Part shown: one piece after another, positions 35,190-43,739 of the stretch
Position numbering within the stretch: the first letter of the stretch is position 1
Layout of the letters: the number at the start of each line of letters is the position of its first letter
Assembly: GCA_017477435.1 (NCBI GenBank)
Contig: JAFUVV010000042.1
Location: 1 to 58,505, forward strand
Origin: Prevotella sp.
Lineage (GTDB): Bacteria; Bacteroidota; Bacteroidia; Bacteroidales; Bacteroidaceae
Length of the DNA stretch: 58,505 bases
Reading direction: 5' to 3'
Made by a program: the position numbers and the translations under genes
The notes under the pieces: model-generated
Database searches by the model: none
What the model was told of the DNA's origin: nothing
The model's input: the letters and a program-made list of their open reading frames with translations, nothing else

Positions 35190-35987
35190 TTATATCTCTT
35201 CGATCGACAGCAGGAAGGCGTTCTGTGTTCCTATTTCTGTCGTGGCTGTTTCGCGTAGCTTCCAGTTTCGTCCGACGACAAACAGCGTATAGTCGTCAAC
35301 AGGCTGCATGACGAGACTAATATTCATGCCGCTGATGGCAGACATCTTATTCACCAAAGCTTTCGAAAGGCTGGTCTTCACTTCGCCGACGATGACGGCC
35401 TTGGTTGGTGAGCCAGTCAGTCGCTTCATGATGTTCTCAGCGGCGTTGATTTGTTCTTGGGTAGTGAATTTCACTGTTGCAAACGCTACTTCCTTCATCT
35501 TTGCCGGGTTGTTCATCAGTGGTGCCTGTGTCGGAACATATTGTATGAAACAACCTTCGGCAACGGGAGTAGTTTGCACCGAATTGATCTTGTGACTAAG
35601 TACGATGGTGGAACCTTCGATGTTGTCGCCCTTATATCCTTCCATGACGAAAGAGCAGAATCGTACCGAGAGATTCGAGAGCTGAGTAGATACATTTTGG
35701 CAGGTAGCAGGGTCGGCGTATTTGGTCACGTCGGTATTGTCGACGACAGCCAGTTTTACGTCGTTCGTCTTAATGTAGTTGGCTACTTTCTCTACGTTGG
35801 CGTTAGCCGATGCATCGCTGAGTGAGGTGATGAAACAGATGTTCACCGTGTTGTCTTTATTCCACTCGTCCTTTTCCTGTTCGCCTCCTTCGCTGCCTGG
35901 ATCGTAGTTGTCGTCGCTGCCGCCACAGGCTGTCATCATCATGCCGCACATGAGCAGCATCAATATATTCAGAATATTTTTCTTCAT
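35190..35987 (-). CDS. Lipoprotein resembling a degenerate EEP (DNase I-like) fold
   Basis: A 265-residue lipoprotein (lipobox ending at Cys21, MMMTACGG). After an acidic linker, the body can be aligned by eye along its length with the EEP hydrolase encoded 19 bp upstream (for example EGSTIVLSHK with YGNAILSRYP, and DPATCQNVSTQLSNL with DPKTLKYRDVVQDLAANL). The catalytic residues are lost: GDMNEW becomes GEVKTS, the THLDH His becomes KFTTQ, and SDHFP becomes NAFLL. It is probably a non-catalytic partner or binding protein; this homology is my inference. Two ATGs are possible; GGAGG at 36001-35997, 9 nt before the ATG at 35987, selects the second. Confidence 0.6.
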   Translation of the reverse strand: MKKNILNILMLLMCGMMMTACGGSDDNYDPGSEGGEQEKDEWNKDNTVNICFITSLSDASANANVEKVANYIKTNDVKLAVVDNTDVTKYADPATCQNVSTQLSNLSVRFCSFVMEGYKGDNIEGSTIVLSHKINSVQTTPVAEGCFIQYVPTQAPLMNNPAKMKEVAFATVKFTTQEQINAAENIMKRLTGSPTKAVIVGEVKTSLSKALVNKMSAISGMNISLVMQPVDDYTLFVVGRNWKLRETATTEIGTQNAFLLSIEEI

Positions 35988-36006
35988 AGTTTTCATCCTC
36001 CTTCTT

Positions 36007-36822
36007 TTATTTAAACTTAATGACAGAAATTACAGGGAAATGGTCTGAGAGTGTCACGCCGTCGCAGACATTGCTGCCGATACGCTTTTCTACTACCTCG
36101 AAAGCATTTTTCGAACCATAGATATAGTCGAGTTTCGAGCCAGACTGATAGGTCTTTCCTTCCTGGCAAAGGCGGTCGTATGTGCTGTCGAGCAGCTTGA
36201 TGACGTCTGTCCCGGGCCATTCGTTCATGTCGCCCGTGAGGATAGTGGGAATACTACTGCTCAGCACGTTGCCAGCGACAAGTACCTTTGCCTGCTCCAT
36301 CTGTCCACCGATGTGGTCGAGGTGAGTGCAAGCCACGCGCACCATCTTGCCCGAAGGCAGCAGTATCTCTGCGGTGACCACGCCACGCTGGTCGGCTGAA
36401 CCGGCCGGACGTGGTAGCTGCATGGCGTTAATGTTGAGGATGGGGTAGCGGCTGAGAATGGCATTGCCATAGAGCTCGTCCTGGCAGAAAGTGTACTTCG
36501 ACTCATCCTCTCCGCCATTCTTGTTCATCAGATTATACGAGTATCCGAACACTCCGAAGAGCTTCAGGTTTGCTGCGAGGTCCTGAACCACGTCGCGATA
36601 CTTCAGAGTCTTCGGATCCATCTGGCGTGCGCTACGGTTTTCCACCTCGTTGAGGCAGATGATGTCAGCATTCTCCTCGGCGAGCAGTTTGGCAAATGGC
36701 TTTACGTCGAAGTTGGAATTCTCAAACGACTTGATGTTGAAGGTGATTACTTTCAGCTGGTCTTGAGCCTGTGCGAGTGTTATTGTGCACACGGCCAGAC
36801 ACAGCATTATTATTTTTTTCAT
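36007..36822 (-). CDS. Secreted endonuclease/exonuclease/phosphatase-family hydrolase of the susCD locus
   Basis: A 271-residue exported enzyme (signal peptide in residues 1 to about 19, ending AQAQ). EEP active-site residues are all present: Asn29 (ITFNIKS), Glu59 (CLNEVE), His167 (CTHLDH), Asp198/Asn200 (TGDMNEW), Asp232 (SKLDYIYG) and Asp260/His261 (LSDHFP). It should be a metal-dependent phosphoesterase. It lies downstream of susD, separated by a terminator-like hairpin, and 19 bp before a degenerate relative. The frame extends to 36849, but the ATG at 36822 starts the signal peptide. Confidence 0.88.
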   Translation of the reverse strand: MKKIIMLCLAVCTITLAQAQDQLKVITFNIKSFENSNFDVKPFAKLLAEENADIICLNEVENRSARQMDPKTLKYRDVVQDLAANLKLFGVFGYSYNLMNKNGGEDESKYTFCQDELYGNAILSRYPILNINAMQLPRPAGSADQRGVVTAEILLPSGKMVRVACTHLDHIGGQMEQAKVLVAGNVLSSSIPTILTGDMNEWPGTDVIKLLDSTYDRLCQEGKTYQSGSKLDYIYGSKNAFEVVEKRIGSNVCDGVTLSDHFPVISVIKFK

Positions 36823-36849
36823 TTTCTTGTTCTGGTTTTTGATAGTCAT

Positions 36850-36891
36850 TAAAAGAAAGAGGAGGCTTCTCTTTCGCGAAGTCTCCTCTTT
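36850..36891 (-). terminator. Terminator or attenuator between susD and the EEP gene
   Basis: A 14-bp stem (36856-36869 with 36878-36891, one G-U pair), 8-nt loop, followed on the minus strand by TTTCTTTT. It lies about 35 bp after the susD stop and would let most transcripts end after susCD while some read into the EEP and lipoprotein genes. Confidence 0.8.
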
Positions 36892-36926
36892 TATGTTAGA
36901 TATTCTCTTTGTTAGAAAATACTTGA

Positions 36927-38777
36927 TTAGTAACCTTCGTTCTGCTTCAAAGCACCGTTAGCGTTTGAAACCTCAGAGTCGCGATATGGGAACACGATCT
37001 TCCAGTCTTCCCACTTCTTTGCAGGTGCCTGATAGTCATAATAAGGTCCTTCTACGTAAGGAGCAGCCCAACAAGCTCTTGCAGCAACCATTACCTTATA
37101 TGGTGTTTCTTCTGTAGTCTTGTAGTTCTTGTCATCCTCTTTGTTTTCGTAGTCGCTACCTTCTGTCGGGAATTTTGCAGGATCCTTCTCCCAGAACAGT
37201 TTCTCTCCGTCATAGTTTACGTCTTGAATCTGTCCGTTTTCAGTTCCGTCTTCGCCGATGTAGTGACGTACATCTGGGTGTTTCTCAAGTTCTGCGATAG
37301 CAAGAGTCTTGATTTCAGCAGAAGGAGCACCGACAGCCCAACGCTTCAGGTCGTAGAGGTGATCGCTGTGCTCGAAGGCAAGCTCACAACGGCGCTCGTG
37401 ATAGAGGTCTGCCCATGTAGCTGTGCCAGCGAGAGGATTGATGCCTACGCGTGCACGAATCTTGTTGATGTCAGCTGTTGCACCTGCTGCGTTACCTGTT
37501 GCGAGGTAAGCCTCGGCACGGAGAAGCAGACAGTCAGCAAAGCGCATGATTGGGAAGTTGATGCGTGCTGTTGGCCAGTCGCCATTGTCACTTACGTATC
37601 CGTTTGTGATGGGGTCATCATGACTAAATGGCTCAAGATACTTGGCAATCATGAAGCCAGCTTCAACGTCACGTGTTGAGTAGAAGCGGCGTGCGTCACC
37701 AAAGAATGTGAATTTCTGGCCATACTCGAGAATTGAATTGCGCAGACGATAGTTGTCATCGTCGTTGTTTGTACCAGCGGCAAGGTTCGGGGTATCCTTC
37801 TGCATCTCCTTGAAGATGTCGAGAGATGGCTTGAACTGTCCCCATCCGTTCATGTAACCCCAAGCACCATTGTCAAGAGAGACACCAACGAATTCGATAC
37901 CACCTTTACCACTACCACCACCTTCTGATGGGATAGTCCATACATACTCCTTGTTGCGCCACTTGCTGTAGTCGGAAGTGAAGTTGTCGGTAAAGTCTTC
38001 TGCGAGGTCGCGACCATACTGGCTAATCATCTTGTTCACCTCTGTGATCACGTTAGCGTACTGGCTCTTGTCCCAGCATGCCCAGTAAGCATAAACCTTT
38101 GCCTTGTAACCGGCGCAAGCTGCTTTGTGAGCACGACCGAAGTCGTCATCGGCATACTGCTCAACTGTTGGGAGGAGTGCTTCGGCTTTGTCAAGGTCTT
38201 CGATGATAAGCTGGTAGTTCTCCATTACAGTTGCACGCTGTGGTGGGATAGAGTAGTCGTATCCGTCAGCGAAATCTTCATAGCGTACGAATGGAACACC
38301 TTGCTTGTTTGTACCATAGCGGTATGCGATGTAGAAGTGTGCGAGTGCACGGCAGAAGTATGCTTCACCGAGGCTACGTGTTTCAATAGCGGTGAGGCTG
38401 CCTTTTGCTTGTTTCTTGAGAAGTTGGTCGATAACCCAGTTAGCTCTTTGCTGGCGTCCGGTCAATCTGCCCCATACGTCGTTCAGCGGACCGGTGCTGC
38501 CTGTGATAGTAAGAGTAGCCATTGTTGGGTAGCTACGTGTACGGCCCCATACGAAGTCGTTGGCTGCGCCCTGCTCCCACATGAATTCGCGTCCGAAGCA
38601 AGCTTCGTCCTGGAATCCGTCGTAAAGAGCATCGACAGCATCAATTGCCTGCTGGTCGGTCTGGAAATAGGTGTCAGAAGAATAAGCACCTTCAGAAGTA
38701 GGCTGCAGGAAGTCTTCGCATGATGTCATAAAGAATACTCCTGCTAATGCGATAGCTGATAATATATACTTTTTCAT
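36927..38777 (-). CDS. SusD/RagB-family nutrient-binding outer-membrane lipoprotein
   Basis: A 616-residue lipoprotein: MTSCED places the lipidated Cys at position 20. The SusD/RagB pattern is clear: an N-terminal helical segment with QAIDAVDALYDGFQ, RSLGEAYFCRALAHFYIAYRYG (TPR-like region) and the C-terminal FPIMRFADCLLLRAEAYLATG, DLYHERRCELAFEHSDHLYDLKRW and final FPYRDSEVSNA. SusD proteins form the lid of the SusC channel and bind the ligand at the cell surface. It lies 47 bp after susC. The ligand is not predictable; the downstream hydrolases suggest a phosphate-containing compound. The start at 38777 is preferred over 38810 because it gives the signal peptide directly. Confidence 0.93.
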   Translation of the reverse strand: MKKYILSAIALAGVFFMTSCEDFLQPTSEGAYSSDTYFQTDQQAIDAVDALYDGFQDEACFGREFMWEQGAANDFVWGRTRSYPTMATLTITGSTGPLNDVWGRLTGRQQRANWVIDQLLKKQAKGSLTAIETRSLGEAYFCRALAHFYIAYRYGTNKQGVPFVRYEDFADGYDYSIPPQRATVMENYQLIIEDLDKAEALLPTVEQYADDDFGRAHKAACAGYKAKVYAYWACWDKSQYANVITEVNKMISQYGRDLAEDFTDNFTSDYSKWRNKEYVWTIPSEGGGSGKGGIEFVGVSLDNGAWGYMNGWGQFKPSLDIFKEMQKDTPNLAAGTNNDDDNYRLRNSILEYGQKFTFFGDARRFYSTRDVEAGFMIAKYLEPFSHDDPITNGYVSDNGDWPTARINFPIMRFADCLLLRAEAYLATGNAAGATADINKIRARVGINPLAGTATWADLYHERRCELAFEHSDHLYDLKRWAVGAPSAEIKTLAIAELEKHPDVRHYIGEDGTENGQIQDVNYDGEKLFWEKDPAKFPTEGSDYENKEDDKNYKTTEETPYKVMVAARACWAAPYVEGPYYDYQAPAKKWEDWKIVFPYRDSEVSNANGALKQNEGY

Positions 38778-38824
38778 ATTTCTGTTTTCCTTTCTTAATT
38801 TATGATTCATATACTGCTGTAGTA

Positions 38825-41800
38825 TTAATATGTAATCCTAACACCGAAAGAAATAGTTCTTGACACAGGGAATTTGATTGAATCCCATCCGCCGCACTCT
38901 GGGTCCATTCCGGAGTATGGAGTGATAGTGAAGAGGTTCTCACCTGTGATGTAAGCAGAGAGTGTAGAGCCGCGGTCGCCGAAGTGTGAAACTTTGCGAA
39001 GCAGGTCTGTAAAGTCGTAAGAGATAGAAAGGCTCTTCAGACGGAGATAAGAACCGCTCTCGAGATAGTAGTCGCTTGTACGAGAGAAGTTGCCATTCGC
39101 ATCACTACGAGAGAGACGTGGGATGGTAGCATCTGTAGTCTTACCCCAGCCCCAAGAATCCTTAATACCTTCAGCACGGTTGAAGTTACCTTCGTTATCG
39201 TTGAAGATCATAGTCTTACCGCAGTAGAATACCTGTGCGCCACCTACGCCCTGGAACATGAAGTCAACAGCGAGCTTCTTATAGTCGAAGCCACCAGAGA
39301 GAGCGTATGTCCACTTCGGGACAGCATTGCCGCAGAACTGACGGTCGGCGTCAGTGATTTGTCCGTCGTTATTGAAGTCGATGAACTTCAGGTCGCCAGG
39401 CTGTGCGTTTGGCTGAATCTTGTTGCCGTCCTTTGTGTAGGCGTCGATTTCGGCCTGTGTCTGGAAGATACCGTCGGTCTTTATCAGATAGAACTGGTCG
39501 AATGGTCCACCGGCTGTGGTGCGATAGACATCGTAGAGGTTACGGAAGCTTCCTCCCTGTACCCAGTCAATCCAGTTGCCTTCGTTGTCTTGCTCCGAAG
39601 TCTTAGTCACTTCATTGTGCAGCCAAGCGAGGTTGCCACGCAGATAGTAGTGGAAGTCGTTACCGATCTTGTCATTCCAAGCAGCTGTCACCTCAATACC
39701 CTTGTTCACAACTTCACCGCTGTTGATAGATGGTCTTGTATCTACACCGATGTAGTTCGGGAAGTTAAGTGTCTGTGACTGGATAAGGTCGAATGTGCGC
39801 TTGTTGAAGTAGTCGAAGCTAAGAGACAAGCGGTTGTTGAATGTAGCAAGGTCGAGACCAATGCCCCATTGCTCAGATGTCTCCCAAGTCAGAAGTGGGT
39901 TGAAAGCACGTCCGTTGTAGACGGTTGTTCCCCATAAAGGTGCGCCTCCCATACCATATTGAGCGCGCTCACGCTTTGTGTAGTCGCCACCGCGATAGAG
40001 GTTAACGGCTGAGTAGTTAACACCTACAGACCCCATGTTACCTACGCGTCCCCATGATCCGCGGATCTTGAAGAGCTGGATCTTGTCCTTCAGAGGCTCC
40101 CAGAACTTCTCGCTTGAGAGTTTCCAAGCTGCTGTGAATGCTGGGAATGTGCCGCTGTTGTGCTCGTAAACCAGACGTCCTGCCCAGTCCTTACGTACAG
40201 AAGCTGTGAGGAAGTAGCGGTCGGCGTAAGAGTAACCAGCACGTGCTACAACAGCAACGTTGGTATCCATACCATTGTAGCCATCGTTTGCAACCTTTGA
40301 ATCAGCGAAGTCGATGTATTGCAGAGCTGTTGACTCATCGCTGTAGCCAGAACCAGAAATAGAACTCCAGCGACCTGTTGTCTTGCTGGCTGTGGTAGAG
40401 AGCATGAGGCTTACGTTGTGCAGACCGAAGTTGTTGTCGTAGTTCAGAGTGTTCTCTGTCTGCCAGCGGTAGCTTGTTGAAGATCCCTCGCCAAGGCTTG
40501 CGTTAGAAGGAGACTCCTGACGACCTGTACGCTCGTAGCGATAGTGGTGGAAGTTCTTATAGTAGTTGTGAGCCAGCACGTATGTGTAGCGGCTTGTGAA
40601 CTTCAGGCCTGGGATGATGTTGTGGATGGTCAGGGCTGTATTCGTTTGGAATTCCTGCCATGTGTTCCAGTTGTCATCACCTTCGAGCAGGCGGAGTGGA
40701 TTATAAATATCACCAAACTGGGTTGTATTGGAATTGTATTCCATTGGCAGCCAGCTTGAGAATGTTCCGTCCTCATTGTACGTAGGTGCGCACTGTGGTG
40801 CGTAGATGGCATTGATAAGGACACCGTCGGTAACACCGCTGGTGTTGGCACCGCGGCCACGGCTGTGACGCCAGTTGGCATCTTCAGAGATGTTGATCCA
40901 CTTGTTGATGTCGAAGTCGCCTTTATAGTGAGCATTCACGAACTTGTCGAAGGTGTTCTTCAGTGTACCCTCACGGTTTGAGTATGTGAACGATACACGG
41001 TTGCGCATTACTTCGTTGCTGTAATTTAAGGCAACGGTGTGACGCTGACGAATAGCAGAGCGGAAGATAGCATCTGTCCAGTCCGTACGTTGCTGAGAGA
41101 TGTAGTCCTGTGCACCAGCCGAGAAAGCTTTGAACCAGCCTTCGTCGTCACGATTTCTCATTTCGATTTGGTCGGCTGCGCTGAGTCCATGGATGGTGTT
41201 GATAGCGTTTGCTACGCTGAGCTGTCCATCATACTCCAGAGCAACGCCCTTGAGGCCTTTCTTTGCGCTCTTTGTGGTAACGATGATTACACCACCGTTA
41301 GCAGCTGAAGCTCCATAGACGGCTGCAGAAGCAGCGTCCTTCAGGATTGTCATGCTCTCGATTTCAGAAGCAGCAGGGATCTGTGCGTTGGGTACTCCGT
41401 CGACCACCCAAAGGATACCATCACTTCCTGAACCCTTACCACGGATTGTCATGCTGAAGTCACCGCCAGGAGCACCTGAGTTCTCTACTACGGTAACGCC
41501 AGGAACCTGTCCCTGCAGCATACCTGTGGAACTTGTGAGCGAACGCATCTGCACTTTCTCGGGCATTGCCAGTGTACCTACAGAACCAGAGAGGTCCTGC
41601 TTACGAGCCTGGACACCGAATCCGAGTGCAACAACCTCGTCGAGAAGGAGTGCATCTTCCTCGAGAGTGATGTTCATCACGTTCTGTGCTGTAACCTGCT
41701 GGGTCTTGTAACCGATAGCAGAGATTTCGAGCTTTGCCCCACTGTTTACAGCGAGAGAGAAGTTACCGTCAACATCGGTAGCAACGCCATTACCTGTACC

Positions 41801-41998
41801 TACAACCTTAATTGTGGCACCGACGATTGGCTCGCCTGTTGTGTCGACGATGGTTCCCTTAACGATATTGTCCTGCTGAACGGCGTTCACAGAAGCTGTG
41901 TCAGCAAAGGCAACAGAAGGAGCAAAAAACGCAATCATTGCAAAAAGCGCCATCTTCTTGAGGCTCTTTGCAGAAAGCAGAAAATTACTTTTTTCCAT
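38825..41998 (-). CDS. SusC/RagA-family TonB-linked outer-membrane transporter
   Basis: A 1057-residue outer-membrane protein: signal peptide (to about residue 32), carboxypeptidase-regulatory-like domain (about 45-120, KGTIVDTTGEPIVGATI), TonB-box region LDEVVALGFG, plug domain with IRGKGSGSDGILWVVDGVP and VTTKSAKKG, and a C-terminal beta barrel ending in aromatic-rich FGVRITY. It imports the ligand bound by the adjacent SusD using TonB energy. The signal is SusC's own; no regulator (ECF sigma/anti-sigma pair or hybrid two-component system) lies nearby. A strong promoter at 42097-42066 drives it. Confidence 0.95.
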   Translation of the reverse strand: MEKSNFLLSAKSLKKMALFAMIAFFAPSVAFADTASVNAVQQDNIVKGTIVDTTGEPIVGATIKVVGTGNGVATDVDGNFSLAVNSGAKLEISAIGYKTQQVTAQNVMNITLEEDALLLDEVVALGFGVQARKQDLSGSVGTLAMPEKVQMRSLTSSTGMLQGQVPGVTVVENSGAPGGDFSMTIRGKGSGSDGILWVVDGVPNAQIPAASEIESMTILKDAASAAVYGASAANGGVIIVTTKSAKKGLKGVALEYDGQLSVANAINTIHGLSAADQIEMRNRDDEGWFKAFSAGAQDYISQQRTDWTDAIFRSAIRQRHTVALNYSNEVMRNRVSFTYSNREGTLKNTFDKFVNAHYKGDFDINKWINISEDANWRHSRGRGANTSGVTDGVLINAIYAPQCAPTYNEDGTFSSWLPMEYNSNTTQFGDIYNPLRLLEGDDNWNTWQEFQTNTALTIHNIIPGLKFTSRYTYVLAHNYYKNFHHYRYERTGRQESPSNASLGEGSSTSYRWQTENTLNYDNNFGLHNVSLMLSTTASKTTGRWSSISGSGYSDESTALQYIDFADSKVANDGYNGMDTNVAVVARAGYSYADRYFLTASVRKDWAGRLVYEHNSGTFPAFTAAWKLSSEKFWEPLKDKIQLFKIRGSWGRVGNMGSVGVNYSAVNLYRGGDYTKRERAQYGMGGAPLWGTTVYNGRAFNPLLTWETSEQWGIGLDLATFNNRLSLSFDYFNKRTFDLIQSQTLNFPNYIGVDTRPSINSGEVVNKGIEVTAAWNDKIGNDFHYYLRGNLAWLHNEVTKTSEQDNEGNWIDWVQGGSFRNLYDVYRTTAGGPFDQFYLIKTDGIFQTQAEIDAYTKDGNKIQPNAQPGDLKFIDFNNDGQITDADRQFCGNAVPKWTYALSGGFDYKKLAVDFMFQGVGGAQVFYCGKTMIFNDNEGNFNRAEGIKDSWGWGKTTDATIPRLSRSDANGNFSRTSDYYLESGSYLRLKSLSISYDFTDLLRKVSHFGDRGSTLSAYITGENLFTITPYSGMDPECGGWDSIKFPVSRTISFGVRITY

Positions 41999-42065
41999 CT
42001 TGTTTGTTTTAAATTAATAATATAAAAAATACTTTTTTTGTTAATAGATTTTTCCAAATGGCGTG

Positions 42066-42097
42066 CAAATATAGCAATGATTTCTTTAAAAAACAAA
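42066..42097 (-). promoter_or_regulatory. Promoter of the susCD operon
   Basis: TTTG (42097-42094) and TATATTTG (42073-42066), 20 bp apart on the minus strand, match the Bacteroidetes consensus exactly. Start near 42060, leader about 61 nt. A second TATATTTG (42153-42146) upstream lacks a -33 box. Confidence 0.83.
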
Positions 42098-42474
42098 AAA
42101 AACTCAAAGAAATTTGTAAAAATATGCTTGTGTACGCGCACAACACAAATATAGCTGAATCGGAAAGGTGAATAAAAGTAAATTGAAAGTTTGGGAGGCG
42201 GACTCGGATAATGGGGATGGGAGAAGTACAGAGACTTTGTACTCTCAGTACATGGGCTTTGTACTCGGAGTACATGGCTTTTGTACTCGCAGTACACGGG
42301 CCTTGTATTGTTGGCGGATAGCATGGAGGGTCGTGCTGCCTGCCGTGGCTGCCGGAGCCAGGGCGGGTGGTTTATTTGCAATGTCGGTTTTGCATTTTCG
42401 TCTTATCGGGGGGCAGAGGAGCAGCGTTTAACTCTTTTTATACCTCTTTTATATTTAAATAATGTTATAGTGTC
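42098..42474. other. Divergent gap between the susC and aldolase promoters
   Basis: No credible gene. It contains a second -7-like box for the minus strand (42146-42153), the 22-bp family-C array with GTACTC dyads (42236-42301) and a GC-rich stretch (42302-42420) with no recognisable feature. Confidence 0.55.
42236..42301. repeat. 22-bp family-C repeat array, three units
   Basis: Units at 42236, 42258 and 42280, exactly 22 bp apart. Each contains TGTACTCnnAGTACA or a one-base variant, a nearly perfect dyad, followed by TGGGC-type linkers. Degenerate copies flank both ends. The array sits between the divergent susC and aldolase promoters. Confidence 0.9.
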
Positions 42475-42505
42475 TTTGACATGAAAAAATAATGTGCTAA
42501 TTTTG
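42475..42505 (+). promoter_or_regulatory. Promoter of the aldolase gene
   Basis: TTTG (42475-42478) and TAATTTTG (42498-42505) are 19 bp apart, an exact match. Start near 42511, about 47 nt before the ATG at 42558. Confidence 0.82.
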
Positions 42506-42557
42506 CAAAGCCTTTGAAAAAGAAGACGATTTCAAATTATTAATACACAACAAGATT

Positions 42558-43568
42558 ATGGTAAACTACAAAGATTTAGGTTTGGTGAACACTCGTGAGA
42601 TGTTCAAGAAAGCCATCAACGGCGGTTATGCTATCCCAGCGTTCAACTTCAACAACATGGAGCAGCTGCAGGCCATCATCAAGGCATCTTCTGAGCTGAA
42701 GAGCCCTGTTATCCTTCAGGTGTCGAAGGGCGCTCGCAACTATGCCAACCAGACTCTCCTACGCTATATGGCACAGGGTGCTGTGGAGTATGCAAAGGAA
42801 CTGGGATGCAATCATCCTGAAATCTGCCTCCACCTCGACCACGGCGACAGCTTCGAGCTTTGCAAGAGCTGCGTAGACTTCGGTTTCTCTTCAGTGATGA
42901 TCGACGGTTCTGCTCTTCCTTACGAGGAGAACATCGCCCTGACGAAGAAGGTTGTGGAGTATGCCCATCAGTTCGACGTGACCGTTGAGGGTGAGCTTGG
43001 CGTGCTCGCAGGCGTAGAGGATGAGGTTGCCTCTGAGGTGTCTCACTACACAAAACCTGAGGAAGTTATCGACTTCGTAAGCCGCACAGGAGTTGACTCG
43101 CTGGCTATCTCTATCGGTACCAGCCACGGTGCTTACAAGTTCACACGTGAGCAGTGCACAGTTGATCCTGAGACAGGTCGCCTCGTTCCCCCACCATTGG
43201 CATTCGACGTGCTCGACGCCATCATGGAGAAGCTTCCTGGATTCCCAATCGTTCTCCACGGATCATCGTCTGTTCCACAGGAGTATGTCGACATCATCAA
43301 CGCCAACGGTGGCAAGCTGCCCGATGCAGTGGGTATCCCCGAGGAGCAGCTCCGCAAGGCTGCCAAGAGCGCAGTGTGCAAGATCAACATCGACTCCGAC
43401 TCTCGTCTGGCCTTCACCGCTGCCGTGCGCAAGGTGTTCAACGAGAAACCAGGTGAGTTCGACCCACGTAAGTACTGCGGTCCTGCACGCGACCTGATGA
43501 CAGAACTCTATAAGCACAAGATTGTCGACGTGCTCGGTTCTGACAACAAGCTCGCTCAGCTCGACTAA
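42558..43568 (+). CDS. fba: Class II fructose-bisphosphate aldolase
   Basis: A 336-residue zinc-dependent aldolase of glycolysis and gluconeogenesis that interconverts fructose 1,6-bisphosphate with dihydroxyacetone phosphate and glyceraldehyde 3-phosphate. Visible are CLHLDHGDSFE with zinc His and catalytic Asp, EGELGVLAGVED, SIGTSHGAYK and VLHGSSSVP, all class II blocks. ATG at 42558 follows its own strong promoter; a terminator follows at 43612. It is a single-gene unit divergent from susC. Confidence 0.95.
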   Translation: MVNYKDLGLVNTREMFKKAINGGYAIPAFNFNNMEQLQAIIKASSELKSPVILQVSKGARNYANQTLLRYMAQGAVEYAKELGCNHPEICLHLDHGDSFELCKSCVDFGFSSVMIDGSALPYEENIALTKKVVEYAHQFDVTVEGELGVLAGVEDEVASEVSHYTKPEEVIDFVSRTGVDSLAISIGTSHGAYKFTREQCTVDPETGRLVPPPLAFDVLDAIMEKLPGFPIVLHGSSSVPQEYVDIINANGGKLPDAVGIPEEQLRKAAKSAVCKINIDSDSRLAFTAAVRKVFNEKPGEFDPRKYCGPARDLMTELYKHKIVDVLGSDNKLAQLD

Positions 43569-43611
43569 CAGAAGGGAAAGCTTTGAGTGGAAACTCACAG
43601 TATAAAAACGT

Positions 43612-43650
43612 AAAGGGGATCATCCTGACGCAGGATGGTCCCCTTTTTTG
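43612..43650 (+). terminator. Terminator of the aldolase gene
   Basis: A 16-bp stem (43612-43627 with 43631-43646, one G-U pair), 3-nt loop, and a six-T run within the arm and tail. It lies 43 bp after the stop. Confidence 0.92.
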
Positions 43651-43695
43651 TTGCTCTATGCGGAAGGGCTTGTGATGTGATTTCTGGGAGTTAAG

Positions 43696-43721
43696 CCCAA
43701 ATCGGTCATGACCGATTCGGG
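43696..43721. repeat. Perfect 18-bp palindrome
   Basis: AATCGGTCATGACCGATT at 43700-43717 is identical to its reverse complement, and CCC/GGG flank it with one mismatch to make a 26-bp dyad. It lies 18 bp after the minus-strand DUF3857 gene, without a T-run. It could be a protein-binding site or a 3' RNA structure. Confidence 0.8.
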
Positions 43722-43739
43722 TTGAGATGTGGCGCCAGT

